Made by a program: the position numbers and the translations under genes | Assembly: GCA_965644315.1 (NCBI GenBank) | Contig: CBFFRQ010000068.1 | Location: forward strand, 744,001-808,000 | Source: Caecitellus pseudoparvulus | Taxonomy: Eukaryota; Bigyra: Bicosoecida | Reading direction: 5' to 3' | DNA: 64,000 nucleotides | Notes under the pieces: generated by a model | Told to the model about the DNA's origin: nothing | The model's database searches: none | The model's input: only the letters and a program-made list of their open reading frames with translations | Part shown: piece by piece, positions 55,401 to 64,000 of the stretch | Numbering within the stretch: the first letter of the stretch is position 1 | Layout: the number at the start of each line of letters is the position of its first letter

Positions 55401-56506
55401 CAGACTTTGTGCGGGGCCCAAACTTCCCCAGCTGGTTCCACGCCCGCCGCGAGGAGGCCAAGCGCCACTTGCGGTACCTTTCCAGAGCCCTGCGCCTGTC
55501 CGCCACAGCTGCAGACATCCATGGCTCCATTGCACCTGGGCTGCTGGGTGCGTCTGCCGTTGGTGCGAGCAGCACCAAACTGTATGCTGCGCTTGAACCG
55601 TCTGAGGCAGCGGCGGCGGCGGCCAGGGCGTCCTCCCTCTGGTCTTCCATTCGCTCTGCGCTGCGTGAAGAGTACGGCGCTGAGACAGCTGACCCTGCCC
55701 TGCACGCTGCCATGGTCTCCCATGCTTCTGCTGTGTGGCCCTGGCTGCGCAGTACCACCCGCCAGGTCGTGAAGGATGCGGAGTGGGCCATGCTTCAATT
55801 CGGGGACACAGACAGCCTGTGGATTCTTCGAGACCTGGCCCAGGAGGACACGTCGTGTGTGACTGGCGTGCTCGAGGTGGGAGGGGAGGCCGCGGCACAT
55901 CCTGCCCCGAGACAGACGCATGCGAGCGCCGGCCCTGCTCATGACACCAGCGAGGACCTGCCCCACCCTGCCTCAGTTGACTTCGAGGGCACTGCGGCAG
56001 CCATTGCTGCGACCGCTGGAACAGAGCAAGATGCTGCGGCTGGGCAGGCTCGTGGCAAGGGTGCCGGTGGCAGCACTTCCTCTCCGGAAGCGCACAGCAG
56101 CGCGCCGGCGTCTCCATCGGCAGCAGCACCGACACATGAGCAAGCCGTGCCACACAGCAGCGAGGCTGCACCAGGCACTCCAGCCTCCCCTGACACTGAA
56201 TCGGCACAGTCTGCGCATGTGGAGGCCGTGCCCCTCCCCAGGCAGGGGCACGCACAGGCACCCACACCCCTGCCTACGACGCCCAGGGCATCCACAGCTC
56301 AGCCCACCACCACTGCCAGTGCAGCTCGGCGCCTGGAGGGTGTCATGAGTGTGCGAGAGTCTGCGCCCACGGCTGCCTTGGGCAGCAGGCAAGTGGTGCA
56401 CTTGGCTCAGGGGGGTGCTGGCTCCTCCACCCTCATGGGCGCTGGGGGGCTCATCGGCCACTCCACGTCCCACGGCAAGGCGCCCATCGTCATCCAAAGA
56501 AGGTGA
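52435..56506 (+). CDS. DENND6: DENN-domain protein of the DENND6 (FAM116) type
   Basis: DENND6 proteins are Rab guanine-nucleotide exchange factors in endocytic recycling. Exons 52435-52539, 52624-52721 and 52789-56506 give 1,306 residues. Family blocks in order: LWLTCFATAEFDVDSGQVM, LALPDSNTGQMGD, FRQQRDVARRRGFSQRALVVV, SWP-like QRWPAPVPGASLDLPLLG, HLWTVWELVLTGRPLAILAPSP, PYITLYDPDFK, ILGSTNPFFAKAL, LRQHFRGLTQAFLRPFERF and GDWLRLYTDFVRGPNFPSWF. Human DENND6A has about 600 residues. Here long Ala/Pro/Ser-rich insertions (about residues 300-410 and 460-720) and a 300-residue disordered tail account for the extra length. A 40-nt intron-like segment at 53139-53178 is too short and is treated as coding. 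Confidence 0.88.
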
Positions 56507-56553
56507 ATTGATACCCACGTGGCACACGCAGTACAATGCAGGTGCACTCCTCT

Positions 56554-58569
56554 CTATTCTTCAGCAGCTGCCCCTTCACCACTGCTGGAGGTGGCTGTGG
56601 GTGCCAGCACGAACACACGGCCATGTGTGCCTGTCGGGTCATCATCCTTCCCCTCGTCTGCCGCGCTGCGCTGGGCACTGTCCCCCTCCTCTGTTCTCTG
56701 CCGCTTGTGGCTGCTTGGACCCTGCACAGAGCCTTGAGTGGCCACCACCACCACTGACCCCCGGGGCAAGCTTGGCAACACCGCCGTCAAGGCAGCATCC
56801 CACAGAGCCATCGCTTCAGCCGTGCCCCCGTCGCCCGACACCTGCACTTGTCCCTCGGCCACAACCAGCCCCGGACCTGCCCACACGTCCCCCCCCGCAT
56901 CCCGCGCGAGGGGACCGGCTCCACTGCTGGCCAGGCGCTGCGCGTGCAGTTTGATGCACTCCTTCACAGCCCGCGCAAGGACGCGAGCTGGATCGGCGGC
57001 GTCCAGAACACTGATAGAAGAGGCGGCCCCAGCCTGGTGCAGCTTCACAAACTCCGGCGACCCGACGAGGACAGGGCGGTACCACTGCGCCACACGAGCA
57101 GGAGGGCTGCCCGTCGACCCACCGCCGACGGTGCGGCTGGCCGTGAAGAGGGAGCAGGCCTTGGGAGGTGCTGGTCGAGCCATGTTGCCGCGGTAGAACG
57201 CCTTCTCGTCTGGGAAGCCGAACAGGGGCCCCTTGCTCACCTTCAGCAGAGCCAGGTCCAGCGCGGCACGGGCATCCTCCACACTGTCGTGCCCGCCCCC
57301 TTCGCTGATGCTCTGAATGTCTCGCTGCAAGTACCGCTTGGTCAGCCACCGCAGGCTGTTCTTGGACCCAGTCCCCGCGTAGTGTGGGTACAGCAGTGCT
57401 GTGTCCATGACGCGCAGGTGCACCAGCTGCAGCGCGTGCAGGTCATTCTCTAGGCTGTGCCCCACCAGGACCGCGCCCGGCCTTGAAGCCAGCAGAGCCT
57501 GGAACTTGCCCCGGGCTTCCTGGAAGGGAATAACGCCTGGTCCCGCCAGCATTTCGGCCGTGATGCCACTCCACTGCGTCAAGTGGTCCACGACAGGCAG
57601 CTGCGGCGCCACCAACACATCCAGCAGCACGCCCTCCTCGCCCGGCCCCACCACTGACAAACGGGCCAACTCGTGCCCCGCGGCAGTCTGCACCATCTCA
57701 CAGTCCACACCCAACAGGCACGCTTCCCCTGGCGAGGGCACAGCCTGCGTCACTGGGACGACAATTGCGTCGCCAGCGCCAGCGTCAGCGCGCAAAGCGG
57801 CTTGCAAGGCTGTGCAGTCTGCCTCGGCGCAGCAGGAACAGCTGTAGTGGTCCACTTGTTTCGGTGAGGGCGGCAGGGGGGCCGACTCAGGCAGGCGGCT
57901 GGCAACCATGGCAGCCAGAGGCCCAGGCGGCAGTGGGTACCCATTGCACAGCAGGTCAGCGAGGGAGGCAGTGTATGCGTTGGCTGAGAGGGTGCCTGAG
58001 GTGCTGCCGTCACGCCGCCGCTTGCTCCCGCCTGCGGAGCCGGCGGCTGCCGCTGCCACTGCCCCTGTCGCTGTGAGCGCGGCTGGCGGCTGGTACAACA
58101 GCAAGTTGGCAGCGGGCGTCGGGTTCCGCCGCCTGAACCAGCGCACTGCCTGTGACGCTGTCTGTTCCCCTCCTAGCGTGTCGCACTGTGAGGTGTCCAG
58201 GCTCGGCGCGCCAGGGGGTGTCGACGGGGACAGCAGCACCACCAGGACCCCTGACAGCAGCGCCCGGTTGCGCAGCTGGAGCCAAGGCAACTCCGGTCCC
58301 GTCCCGCTCAGGTATGCCAATAAGGACCGCACTTCGGCAGGAACGATATGCCCAACGCGGCGGCTGCCTTGGTCGGTGCGGGAGCACCGCGGTGCGCAGT
58401 GGCGTGCCAGCTCCCAGGCCGCCTCTTGTGAGGCAGGCGCTGCTCGAAAACAGGGCTGGAGAAAGCTGCCATGTGAAAGTTTGGACAAAAACTTCTTCAG
58501 AACCTTGCCCCCGGGAGGTGGAAGCAGAACATCTGAACTGACTGCCGCAGCGTCCTCGGCAGCAGCCAT
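56554..58569 (-). CDS. DEDDh-type RNA exonuclease (REX/Rnh70-like)
   Basis: 3'-to-5' exoribonuclease of the REXO family, which in yeast trims 5S, tRNA and 25S rRNA precursors. Intronless; 671 residues from ATG 58569. Exonuclease motif I is VDCEMVQTAAGHELARLSVV (about residue 288), motif II VGHSLENDLHALQL, and motif III HDSVEDARAALDLALLK, with SLRWLTKRYLQRDIQS between. That set is complete for the D-E-D-D-h metal ligands. N- and C-terminal regions are low complexity; a CSCC segment near residue 245 is Cys-rich. The frame is open up to ATG 58710, which would add 47 unconserved residues, so the start is ambiguous. The stop is 48 bp from the convergent DENND6 stop. Confidence 0.88.
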   Translation of the reverse strand: MAAAEDAAAVSSDVLLPPPGGKVLKKFLSKLSHGSFLQPCFRAAPASQEAAWELARHCAPRCSRTDQGSRRVGHIVPAEVRSLLAYLSGTGPELPWLQLRNRALLSGVLVVLLSPSTPPGAPSLDTSQCDTLGGEQTASQAVRWFRRRNPTPAANLLLYQPPAALTATGAVAAAAAGSAGGSKRRRDGSTSGTLSANAYTASLADLLCNGYPLPPGPLAAMVASRLPESAPLPPSPKQVDHYSCSCCAEADCTALQAALRADAGAGDAIVVPVTQAVPSPGEACLLGVDCEMVQTAAGHELARLSVVGPGEEGVLLDVLVAPQLPVVDHLTQWSGITAEMLAGPGVIPFQEARGKFQALLASRPGAVLVGHSLENDLHALQLVHLRVMDTALLYPHYAGTGSKNSLRWLTKRYLQRDIQSISEGGGHDSVEDARAALDLALLKVSKGPLFGFPDEKAFYRGNMARPAPPKACSLFTASRTVGGGSTGSPPARVAQWYRPVLVGSPEFVKLHQAGAASSISVLDAADPARVLARAVKECIKLHAQRLASSGAGPLARDAGGDVWAGPGLVVAEGQVQVSGDGGTAEAMALWDAALTAVLPSLPRGSVVVVATQGSVQGPSSHKRQRTEEGDSAQRSAADEGKDDDPTGTHGRVFVLAPTATSSSGEGAAAEE

Positions 58570-58959
58570 GGCAGCCTTCACGGCGGCCGATGTGCAGGAT
58601 CGATTTCCGCAGGGGGCGTTCTGTAGCAAGGTCAACGAAAGCGGACTCGGTGAAGCAGCTACGCAGGCGATCAAGTGGCAACAATTCATGTTCGGGCTGG
58701 CATGCACCATCCGTCAGTTGGGCTTCGCATTATTGCTCTGCTGCATTGCTGAGGCCACTCCAAACAGCGGTCGGGGGGAGCGGCTGCTGGCCGGATCAAA
58801 CGCCCCTCGACTGCAGCTGGCCAATCCCACCTTCAAACAAAAACGAAACATCTCACTGCAATCTTCAATTTGTGCCATTCCCTGCTTCCTTTCAAGGTCC
58901 TCAAAGCTTCCAACCTCTGCCCCGGCGCAGAGACAGAGCGCTTGAAAAACCGACTCAAC
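58570..58959. other. Divergent intergenic region
   Basis: About 390 bp between the exonuclease and RNase T2 starts. If the exonuclease starts at 58710, the first 140 bp are coding. TTTCCGCA occurs at about 58604 on the plus strand, 350 bp before the RNase T2 ATG. That is far from the spacing seen elsewhere and may be chance. Confidence 0.45.
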
Positions 58960-59840
58960 ATGGCACGCACTGCCCTGGCCATCCTGGGCGCCGCAGCGCT
59001 GGCTGCGACAGCCCACGCCGCTGGTAGCGTGCGGGGAGCTCAGAAGGGTGCGCCTGATGTGGTCGCCTACAGCGGAGGCTGCACAGGGAAGTCCTGGCAG
59101 TTCCTGATGATGGTGGAGGTTGGTGCACTGCACTTGCGCACCGCAACACGCCAGGGCTGCATCTCTGCCCGATTCCCTGCCCTTGCAGCAATGGTCCCCC
59201 ACAGTGTGCAGTGACAACTACCACTGTGACAATGCTCAGGACCAGTACTTTACACTGCACGGTGCGTGCTGCCTGCGCCAACACTGCGAAGATCCCGCGC
59301 GCTCACGCCTGGCCACTTCCTCGCCCCTTCCCAGGCCTGTGGCCCAACAACTACGACGGCAGCTACCCCTGCACCTGCACGAACGACCAGTTCAACCTGA
59401 CCACTGTGAAGCCTCTGGTGCCTCAGCTGCTGAAGTACTGGCCCAGCTACAAGTGCAACGACAACGACGACAATGGCTACTGCGACTCCAGCTTCTGGGC
59501 ACACGAGTACGAGAAGCACGGCACGTGCGCGCTGGGTGCCCCTGGCATCTCGGACCAGTACCAGTACTTCGAGACCACCCTGTCCCTGCGCAACAAGTAC
59601 GCCATCCTGCCAGCACTTGCCAACAAGGGCATCTACCCCTCCGACGACGACGGGCACTACTTGGACGACATCAAGAACGCTGTCAAGGCGTACAACGGTG
59701 GCTCCCCCAGCGTCTGGTGCGACAACGACAACAACATTTCCTCCTTCATCACCTGCTACGACTCGCAGCTGCAGCCCACGGACTGCCCCAGCAACGACAA
59801 GTGCTCAGGTGACAAGGTGTACATGCCCACCCACGCGTAA
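58960..59840 (+). CDS. Secreted RNase T2 family ribonuclease
   Basis: Endoribonuclease producing 2',3'-cyclic phosphates, acting in vacuole, lysosome or outside the cell. Exons 58960-59118, 59189-59261 and 59335-59840 give 245 residues. A cleavable signal peptide (ALAILGAAALAATAHA) starts the protein. QWSPTVC opens the catalytic domain. Active-site box CAS I is FTLHGLWP with His77, created across the third splice. CAS II is FWAHEYEKHGTCA with the two other catalytic residues, His and Glu. Eight or more cysteines fit the disulfides of the family. The first donor, GTTGGT, is weaker than usual for this window, but phase and the conserved junction support it. Confidence 0.95.
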
Positions 59841-60047
59841 ATGTGTTGTGCTTTGGCCTGGCCCAAGCCAGGTATTCGAAGCGGCTGGAAAGCAATCCAC
59901 ATCCCGCCCAACTACACAATCCAATTCCCCACCTAGCGCTGCACTCCACTTCCTTTCAGTTAAGGTGCACGCGAGACATGCCCTCTGCCTCTAGGGCGCC
60001 TGCTAGTCGCTGCATGAGTTCCGGAATGCCCCAGGGCTGAGAATCGA

Positions 60048-60055
60048 TTTCCGCA
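60048..60055 (+). promoter_or_regulatory. TTCCGCA start-proximal element
   Basis: TTTCCGCA ends 2 nt before the ATG at 60058. If the element marks transcription start, the message would have almost no leader. Confidence 0.45.
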
Positions 60056-60057
60056 CC

Positions 60058-61713
60058 ATGCCCATGCACCTGAACTTCACCAAGGATGTGCGCACTGAGG
60101 GCGCGGCAGAGGCAAAACTCAGTGGCCATCGAAAGGGCACCTTCATCACGTGGCAGAGCACTGGCGTAGACATTCATTTGAGCTACGTCTCGCCCTCGGA
60201 CGAAAAGGCTGTGCACCTGCGCATGGCTTGGGATGTCACAGAGCAAGGCGACATCCGCATCGGCCTTGCCACTGACCGCAAGAAGGGCATGTATGGGTCA
60301 TTGGAAGAACTTGTGGCGGGTCGCATGTACTTGAACCCAGAGCTCATCGTGCCCGGCACGCAGGCCAAGGTGGAGGCGCTCATGCCCCTCGATGAAGCGG
60401 AGGGGCAGGCGCTGGCCGCAGAGGATGGAGCGGGCATGCGCCGCCGCATCAAGCCTCGGCCAGAGCCAGACGTGTCCCACGTCGTGCGCTCCGGCATCAA
60501 CCCAGCCACGGGCAAGTTCGAGGTGGTAGACCCCTCCAAGTCCCTCTCCGTGCAGCTGCGCAAGCTTGTCACCCCACGCTTCGTCGTGCTGGTGGCCCTG
60601 GCCGGCACAGCTCTGGCCCTGGCGGGGTGGCTGCTGTCTACTCTGGCCCAGCATGCCAATTTGACAGAGCTGGAGGTGTCTGGTCTCGTGTCCTCCGCGC
60701 ATGCCGTGGCAGGCCAGCGGGTGGAGGCGCTGCGTGCAGGTTTGCACGAGGCGCTGGCCAACGTCCACCACACACCCTCAGCATGTGCCGACACACTTTC
60801 AGCTTGGTCTGTGGAGACTGCACACGCTGTGCAGCCGTTGCAGGCCGAGTTCATGCAGGGCGACGCGCGACACAAGCTGACGGCGTTGCTCGGCGCTTTC
60901 CTCCTCTCGTGGATTTGTGTCATCGCAACCGTGCTTGTCGGAAGCGGCCGCGCAACACCGGAAGACATCGCTGAGCGAGAGGAAGCAGCGGGTCGACCTG
61001 CTGACGTCTCCAGCGTACGTCGCCTGCAAGGCAAGGAACCGTGGGCTGTGCGCATGACAGGGCATGTGTTCTGGGTGGCACTGCTGCTGTCATACGCGGT
61101 GCTGCTGCTGGCCGTGTGGGTTGGGCAGGGGGAGCTGTGGAACATCGGCGCCGTGCAATCTGCCTTTGACGACCGCTTCTACAGATGGCACTCCCATCGC
61201 GGCTGGTGGTCGGCCACCAACGCTGGGAAGTCCCACCCTGGCCCTGACGCAGAGTTCACCCCCACTGTGCTGGCTCACATGCTGGAAGTGCCAGAGGCCA
61301 GCATCGACCAAGCCTGTGTGCAGGCCGTGGATAGGGCCACGGAGGAGTACACAGACGACGTCCCACACATCCTCCTCCTGCCGCTGCCCGCCGGCATCGA
61401 CTCCCTCATGACAGCAGCAGTGCCAGCAACGTTTGGTCTGATTTCAGAGTGGGTACTGGCTCCTGGCGTGCCTGCCCACACTGCGACAGGGCATGGGGAC
61501 GGCGACCTCGATGGCGCGCCTGCCCACGCAGCCATAGACCAGACCCGTTTTGTCCTCCCCAACCTCACATACGCCGCGCGCTCCTTCGTGTGCTTCATCC
61601 CAGCCCTCTTCCTGACAGTCGTTCTCGCCTCTTACATCCGTCAGGGCGTTTTGGACGTGCTTGCTGGGAGGTGCAAGCGCAGTGCCCCAACCACCGCCGT
61701 GAAGCAAGACTGA
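60058..61713 (+). CDS. Unknown polytopic membrane protein, 551 aa
   Basis: Intronless. The first about 150 residues are soluble and look beta-rich (GTFITWQSTGVDIHLSYV, HLRMAWDVTEQGDIRIGL), with a basic RRRIKPRP segment. Four to five hydrophobic segments follow: FVVLVALAGTALALAGWLL near 182, LTALLGAFLLSWICVIATVLV near 285, VFWVALLLSYAVLLLAVWVG near 340, a weaker one near 455, and FVCFIPALFLTVVLASYI near 515. Between them are moderately long lumenal or cytosolic loops with N-x-T sites. No signal peptide and no family I know. GC-rich codon use matches the neighbours. Confidence 0.7.
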   Translation: MPMHLNFTKDVRTEGAAEAKLSGHRKGTFITWQSTGVDIHLSYVSPSDEKAVHLRMAWDVTEQGDIRIGLATDRKKGMYGSLEELVAGRMYLNPELIVPGTQAKVEALMPLDEAEGQALAAEDGAGMRRRIKPRPEPDVSHVVRSGINPATGKFEVVDPSKSLSVQLRKLVTPRFVVLVALAGTALALAGWLLSTLAQHANLTELEVSGLVSSAHAVAGQRVEALRAGLHEALANVHHTPSACADTLSAWSVETAHAVQPLQAEFMQGDARHKLTALLGAFLLSWICVIATVLVGSGRATPEDIAEREEAAGRPADVSSVRRLQGKEPWAVRMTGHVFWVALLLSYAVLLLAVWVGQGELWNIGAVQSAFDDRFYRWHSHRGWWSATNAGKSHPGPDAEFTPTVLAHMLEVPEASIDQACVQAVDRATEEYTDDVPHILLLPLPAGIDSLMTAAVPATFGLISEWVLAPGVPAHTATGHGDGDLDGAPAHAAIDQTRFVLPNLTYAARSFVCFIPALFLTVVLASYIRQGVLDVLAGRCKRSAPTTAVKQD

Positions 61714-61794
61714 CCCGCACCCGGGGCACATAGCGAAACACTGCATTGAAATGCACAACCCACTCGACCCACCACGCACGGAACTCACGCCAGC

Positions 61795-64000
61795 CTATTC
61801 TTGAGCGGCAGTCTCCTCCACCGGAGGTTCGGGCTCTCCAGCTACATCTTCAAGTCCACCCAGCGCGAGCTTGCTCTTGATGCCGGCCACAGAAATGGCT
61901 TTTTGGCACCGGGAGAAGGACTGCACCATACTCAGGACATTACGCACCTCGACTGCTTCATCAGGGGAAGACAGTTCAATGTGCAGCAGAGTGATAGGTG
62001 CCTTTCCGGCCTCGCCGCCTTCATCTGCAGCCCCTGCCTCCTGCTGCACCGTGCCATCGGCACCCCGGTTGTAAGCCGCTGATGCCGGTCCGTCAATGCA
62101 CAACGAGCGCTCCGCCTTGGCTGAGCGCCTGAAAATTTGCCGCTTGATGCCGTGGGTTGGAGCGCCCACACGAATGGCAGTGGCATCGCGAAGAGCCACA
62201 GCCCACAGCAGGTCACACTGCTGCCTGGACGAGAAGTACAAGACCTGGATCAAGTTCAGGGACGAGTCCAGCTTCACACGCATGGTGCGCACCTTCACCT
62301 TGCCGGACCTGTGCATGAAGGGGCAGAACCAGATGTCCAGCTCTGCCCCGCTTGTCAGGGCCGCCAACGTGCCCTTTGGAAAGTCGTCGAAGGGCACGAT
62401 GCCTGCCACCATGCGTGCCTGCCACTCTGGGACCTCCTCGGCGGACTCCTCGGCTGCCTCTGCCTCCCCGTCCGCTTCCTCGCTGCCCTCCTCTGTCAAG
62501 TCCTCCAGCACGGCAGCCAACTGCAGGCGCCGGGCGCCGCCACTGGACCGCTTGTTGCGCGCCAGCTTCCTGAAGCGCGCTTCGCCGGTGTAAAGACTCT
62601 CCAGCACCGCACCACATGCTGCATACGGCGCGTCTTCCCCCAGAATCGCGTACCGCAAAGCCAGGGCCTCCACCACCCAGTTCACGCCCGCCTCCATGAG
62701 AAGAGAGGCGCCCTGAAAGCTGGCTCCACTCAGCGCCCCCGTGAGCTCCACAGCCTTTGAAGACACCTTGTCAGTCAACATGCGGTCCTGGTCCCAGCAG
62801 AACTGCCCCAAGATTTCCGGTACACCCTGCACTTTGACAAGGGCCACACACGCTGGCTGAGTACCTGCCACACGCGCCATGACGCGCAGCACTGCGTACT
62901 GCAGAGCGTGCTGCTTCGCCTCGTCAAACGTGCGATACAGCTCCACGCACGCTTCGCCGACCTCCGTGGCCACTGCCTGGGAGAAGTCGGGGTCCTCTGC
63001 CCAGACAGACAGCAGGCCCAGGGCTTGCTGGCACAGCTGCATGGGGTCCACTTTGCGCAGGTCTCTGTTTTGGGCCACTGCACCGTCGGGTGGGCCAGCC
63101 AAGGGCATCTCCATCGTCTCTACGCCTGGAGCCCCACCCGCAGCTCGACTTCCGTCCTCCTCCTCATCCTCCTCATCCTCCTCATCATCCAGGGCGCCAC
63201 GACGGTCAGCGGCGTCGAACGCCTCCAGGCGCTCAGGGTGCACAATTGCCACGGCAGATCGACGAGCAACCCACAGCAAACTTGTGGCAGTCTTAAGCTG
63301 CACTGCAGCAGTGCAGATGGTGGCAAGGTGTTCGTCTTTGGAGGCCAGGTTGGCGATCTTAATGAGTTGGGACACGACGTAGTCCTCGCGTCGGTGAGTG
63401 TCCAGCACGCTGAGGAGCACCGTCTGCACCCCCGCTTCCATGCAAGCCTTGCGTGTCACTGCCGCGATGCGCTCCTGCTCTTCAAGGTCCGACACCATGG
63501 GCTTCAGCATCTGGGCCAAGAGGAACCCCCCTCGAAGACACAGCTCCGCGTCGTGGTCGCAAGACCGCATCACAAACACCACATCTGCCGCCAGGGATGT
63601 TCGCTGGGTCAGGCGCAGCAGCACTGAGGGGGTCTCAGTCAAGTACTGAATGGCGCGCAAGCACGCTGACACGATGGAGCTGTCGGCATAGTTCGCCTTC
63701 ATGGTTTCCGCAAGGACCTGCGGCACGCCGTCGTCGTACAGCCACTCGGCGACGACCACGGCCAAGTCCATGGCCATGAGCTCCTCTTGCGTCATGGGCT
63801 CTGAGGTGCTGCCTGCTGCCTCAGCTCGTAGCCGAAGCCCAGCCTCCAGCGCCCGCACAGCCTGCGCCTTGTCCAGGTGCTGGTCATCGATGGAGGCGAG
63901 GTTGCCCACGACGTCTGCAGCCACCTGCAGGGCGTCAGGGTGCTCTGCACACTGTTCCATGCCGGACTGCACGCCCTGGCCCACACCGTGTGCCATGACG
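61795..64000 (-). CDS. ARM-repeat protein with C-terminal PH-like domain (partial, 5' end outside window)
   Basis: The frame is open for at least 733 residues and reaches the right edge of the window, so the true start is probably outside; the Met at 63996 may be internal. The N-terminal about 470 residues show paired helices of armadillo type (for example DVVGNLASIDDQHLDKAQAV, SACLRAIQYLTETPSVLLRL, QLIKIANLASKDEHLATICT). They are interrupted by an acidic run (DDEEDEEDEEEDG) near 275. The C-terminal 200 residues resemble a PH-like fold: AELDIWFCPFMHRSGKVKVRTMRVKL, LIQVLYFSSRQQCDLLWAV, and a final LHIELSSPDEAVEVRNVLSMV helix. It could be a lipid- or cytoskeleton-binding adaptor; no orthologue recognised. 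Confidence 0.7.
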   Translation of the reverse strand, partial: VMAHGVGQGVQSGMEQCAEHPDALQVAADVVGNLASIDDQHLDKAQAVRALEAGLRLRAEAAGSTSEPMTQEELMAMDLAVVVAEWLYDDGVPQVLAETMKANYADSSIVSACLRAIQYLTETPSVLLRLTQRTSLAADVVFVMRSCDHDAELCLRGGFLLAQMLKPMVSDLEEQERIAAVTRKACMEAGVQTVLLSVLDTHRREDYVVSQLIKIANLASKDEHLATICTAAVQLKTATSLLWVARRSAVAIVHPERLEAFDAADRRGALDDEEDEEDEEEDGSRAAGGAPGVETMEMPLAGPPDGAVAQNRDLRKVDPMQLCQQALGLLSVWAEDPDFSQAVATEVGEACVELYRTFDEAKQHALQYAVLRVMARVAGTQPACVALVKVQGVPEILGQFCWDQDRMLTDKVSSKAVELTGALSGASFQGASLLMEAGVNWVVEALALRYAILGEDAPYAACGAVLESLYTGEARFRKLARNKRSSGGARRLQLAAVLEDLTEEGSEEADGEAEAAEESAEEVPEWQARMVAGIVPFDDFPKGTLAALTSGAELDIWFCPFMHRSGKVKVRTMRVKLDSSLNLIQVLYFSSRQQCDLLWAVALRDATAIRVGAPTHGIKRQIFRRSAKAERSLCIDGPASAAYNRGADGTVQQEAGAADEGGEAGKAPITLLHIELSSPDEAVEVRNVLSMVQSFSRCQKAISVAGIKSKLALGGLEDVAGEPEPPVEETAAQE

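Noticed and set aside
16380-56506. Functional trafficking cluster (AP-4, TRAPPC8, P4-ATPase, DENND6)
   Set aside because: The genes are scattered over 40 kb on both strands among unrelated genes; chance co-location is sufficient.
58603-58612. TTTCCGCA as a start element for RNase T2
   Set aside because: About 350 bp from the ATG, much further than the other copies; no exon between them could be supported.
1-64000. CRISPR array, insertion sequence, rRNA or operon structure
   Set aside because: No regularly spaced direct repeats, transposase frames, rRNA-like sequence or polycistronic spacing; the window is eukaryotic.

Overview
The window is eukaryotic nuclear DNA from a compact, GC-rich genome, most likely a unicellular alga or other protist. 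It carries about 30 protein-coding genes in 64 kb on both strands. Genes are interrupted by tiny GT-AG introns (mostly 63-125 nt), and many intergenic gaps are under 200 bp. There are no operons, Shine-Dalgarno-like starts, CRISPR arrays or insertion sequences. The conserved genes are eukaryote-specific: NOP58, the TRAPPC8 subunit, AP-4 sigma, a DENND6-type DENN protein, a P4-ATPase flippase, ALG6, a PTEN-like phosphatase and a giant USP deubiquitinase. The enolase carries the EWGWC insertion known from plant, apicomplexan and some algal enolases, plus a mitochondrial-looking presequence. I cannot name the species.

Layout. 0.1-17 kb: a four-CX9C membrane-anchored protein hidden in three small exons, a 3,226-residue USP deubiquitinase, a small unknown gene, a TK1-type thymidine kinase, ALG6, pantothenate kinase and the AP-4 sigma subunit. 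17-25 kb: a METTL21-type methyltransferase, an F-box/LRR-like protein, a Ski2-like helicase, a DUF819 membrane protein, a GNAT-like membrane-anchored protein and a small orphan. 25-36 kb: a nuclear-looking orphan, a secreted carboxylesterase, the PTEN-like phosphatase, a C2HC zinc-finger protein, a mitochondrial-looking orphan and NOP58. 36-52 kb: TRAPPC8, enolase, two unknown genes (one a Cys-rich membrane protein), another orphan and the P4-ATPase. 52-64 kb: DENND6, a DEDDh RNA exonuclease, an RNase T2, a polytopic membrane orphan and an ARM-repeat protein cut by the window edge.

The genes do not form one pathway. Housekeeping roles recur: membrane traffic and lipid asymmetry (AP-4, TRAPPC8, DENND6, P4-ATPase, PTEN), RNA metabolism (NOP58, exonuclease, RNase T2, helicase), N-glycosylation (ALG6), CoA and nucleotide salvage (PanK, TK) and glycolysis (enolase).

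Three genome-scale patterns stand out. Introns sit almost entirely at the 5' ends of long genes. Donor sites fall into two classes, GTGAGT and GTGCGT. A short TTCCGCA element lies 0-50 nt upstream of at least seven start codons and looks like a lineage-specific initiator or core-promoter element. Splice models were built by eye from reading frame, GT-AG sites and family conservation; exon limits are inference unless noted.
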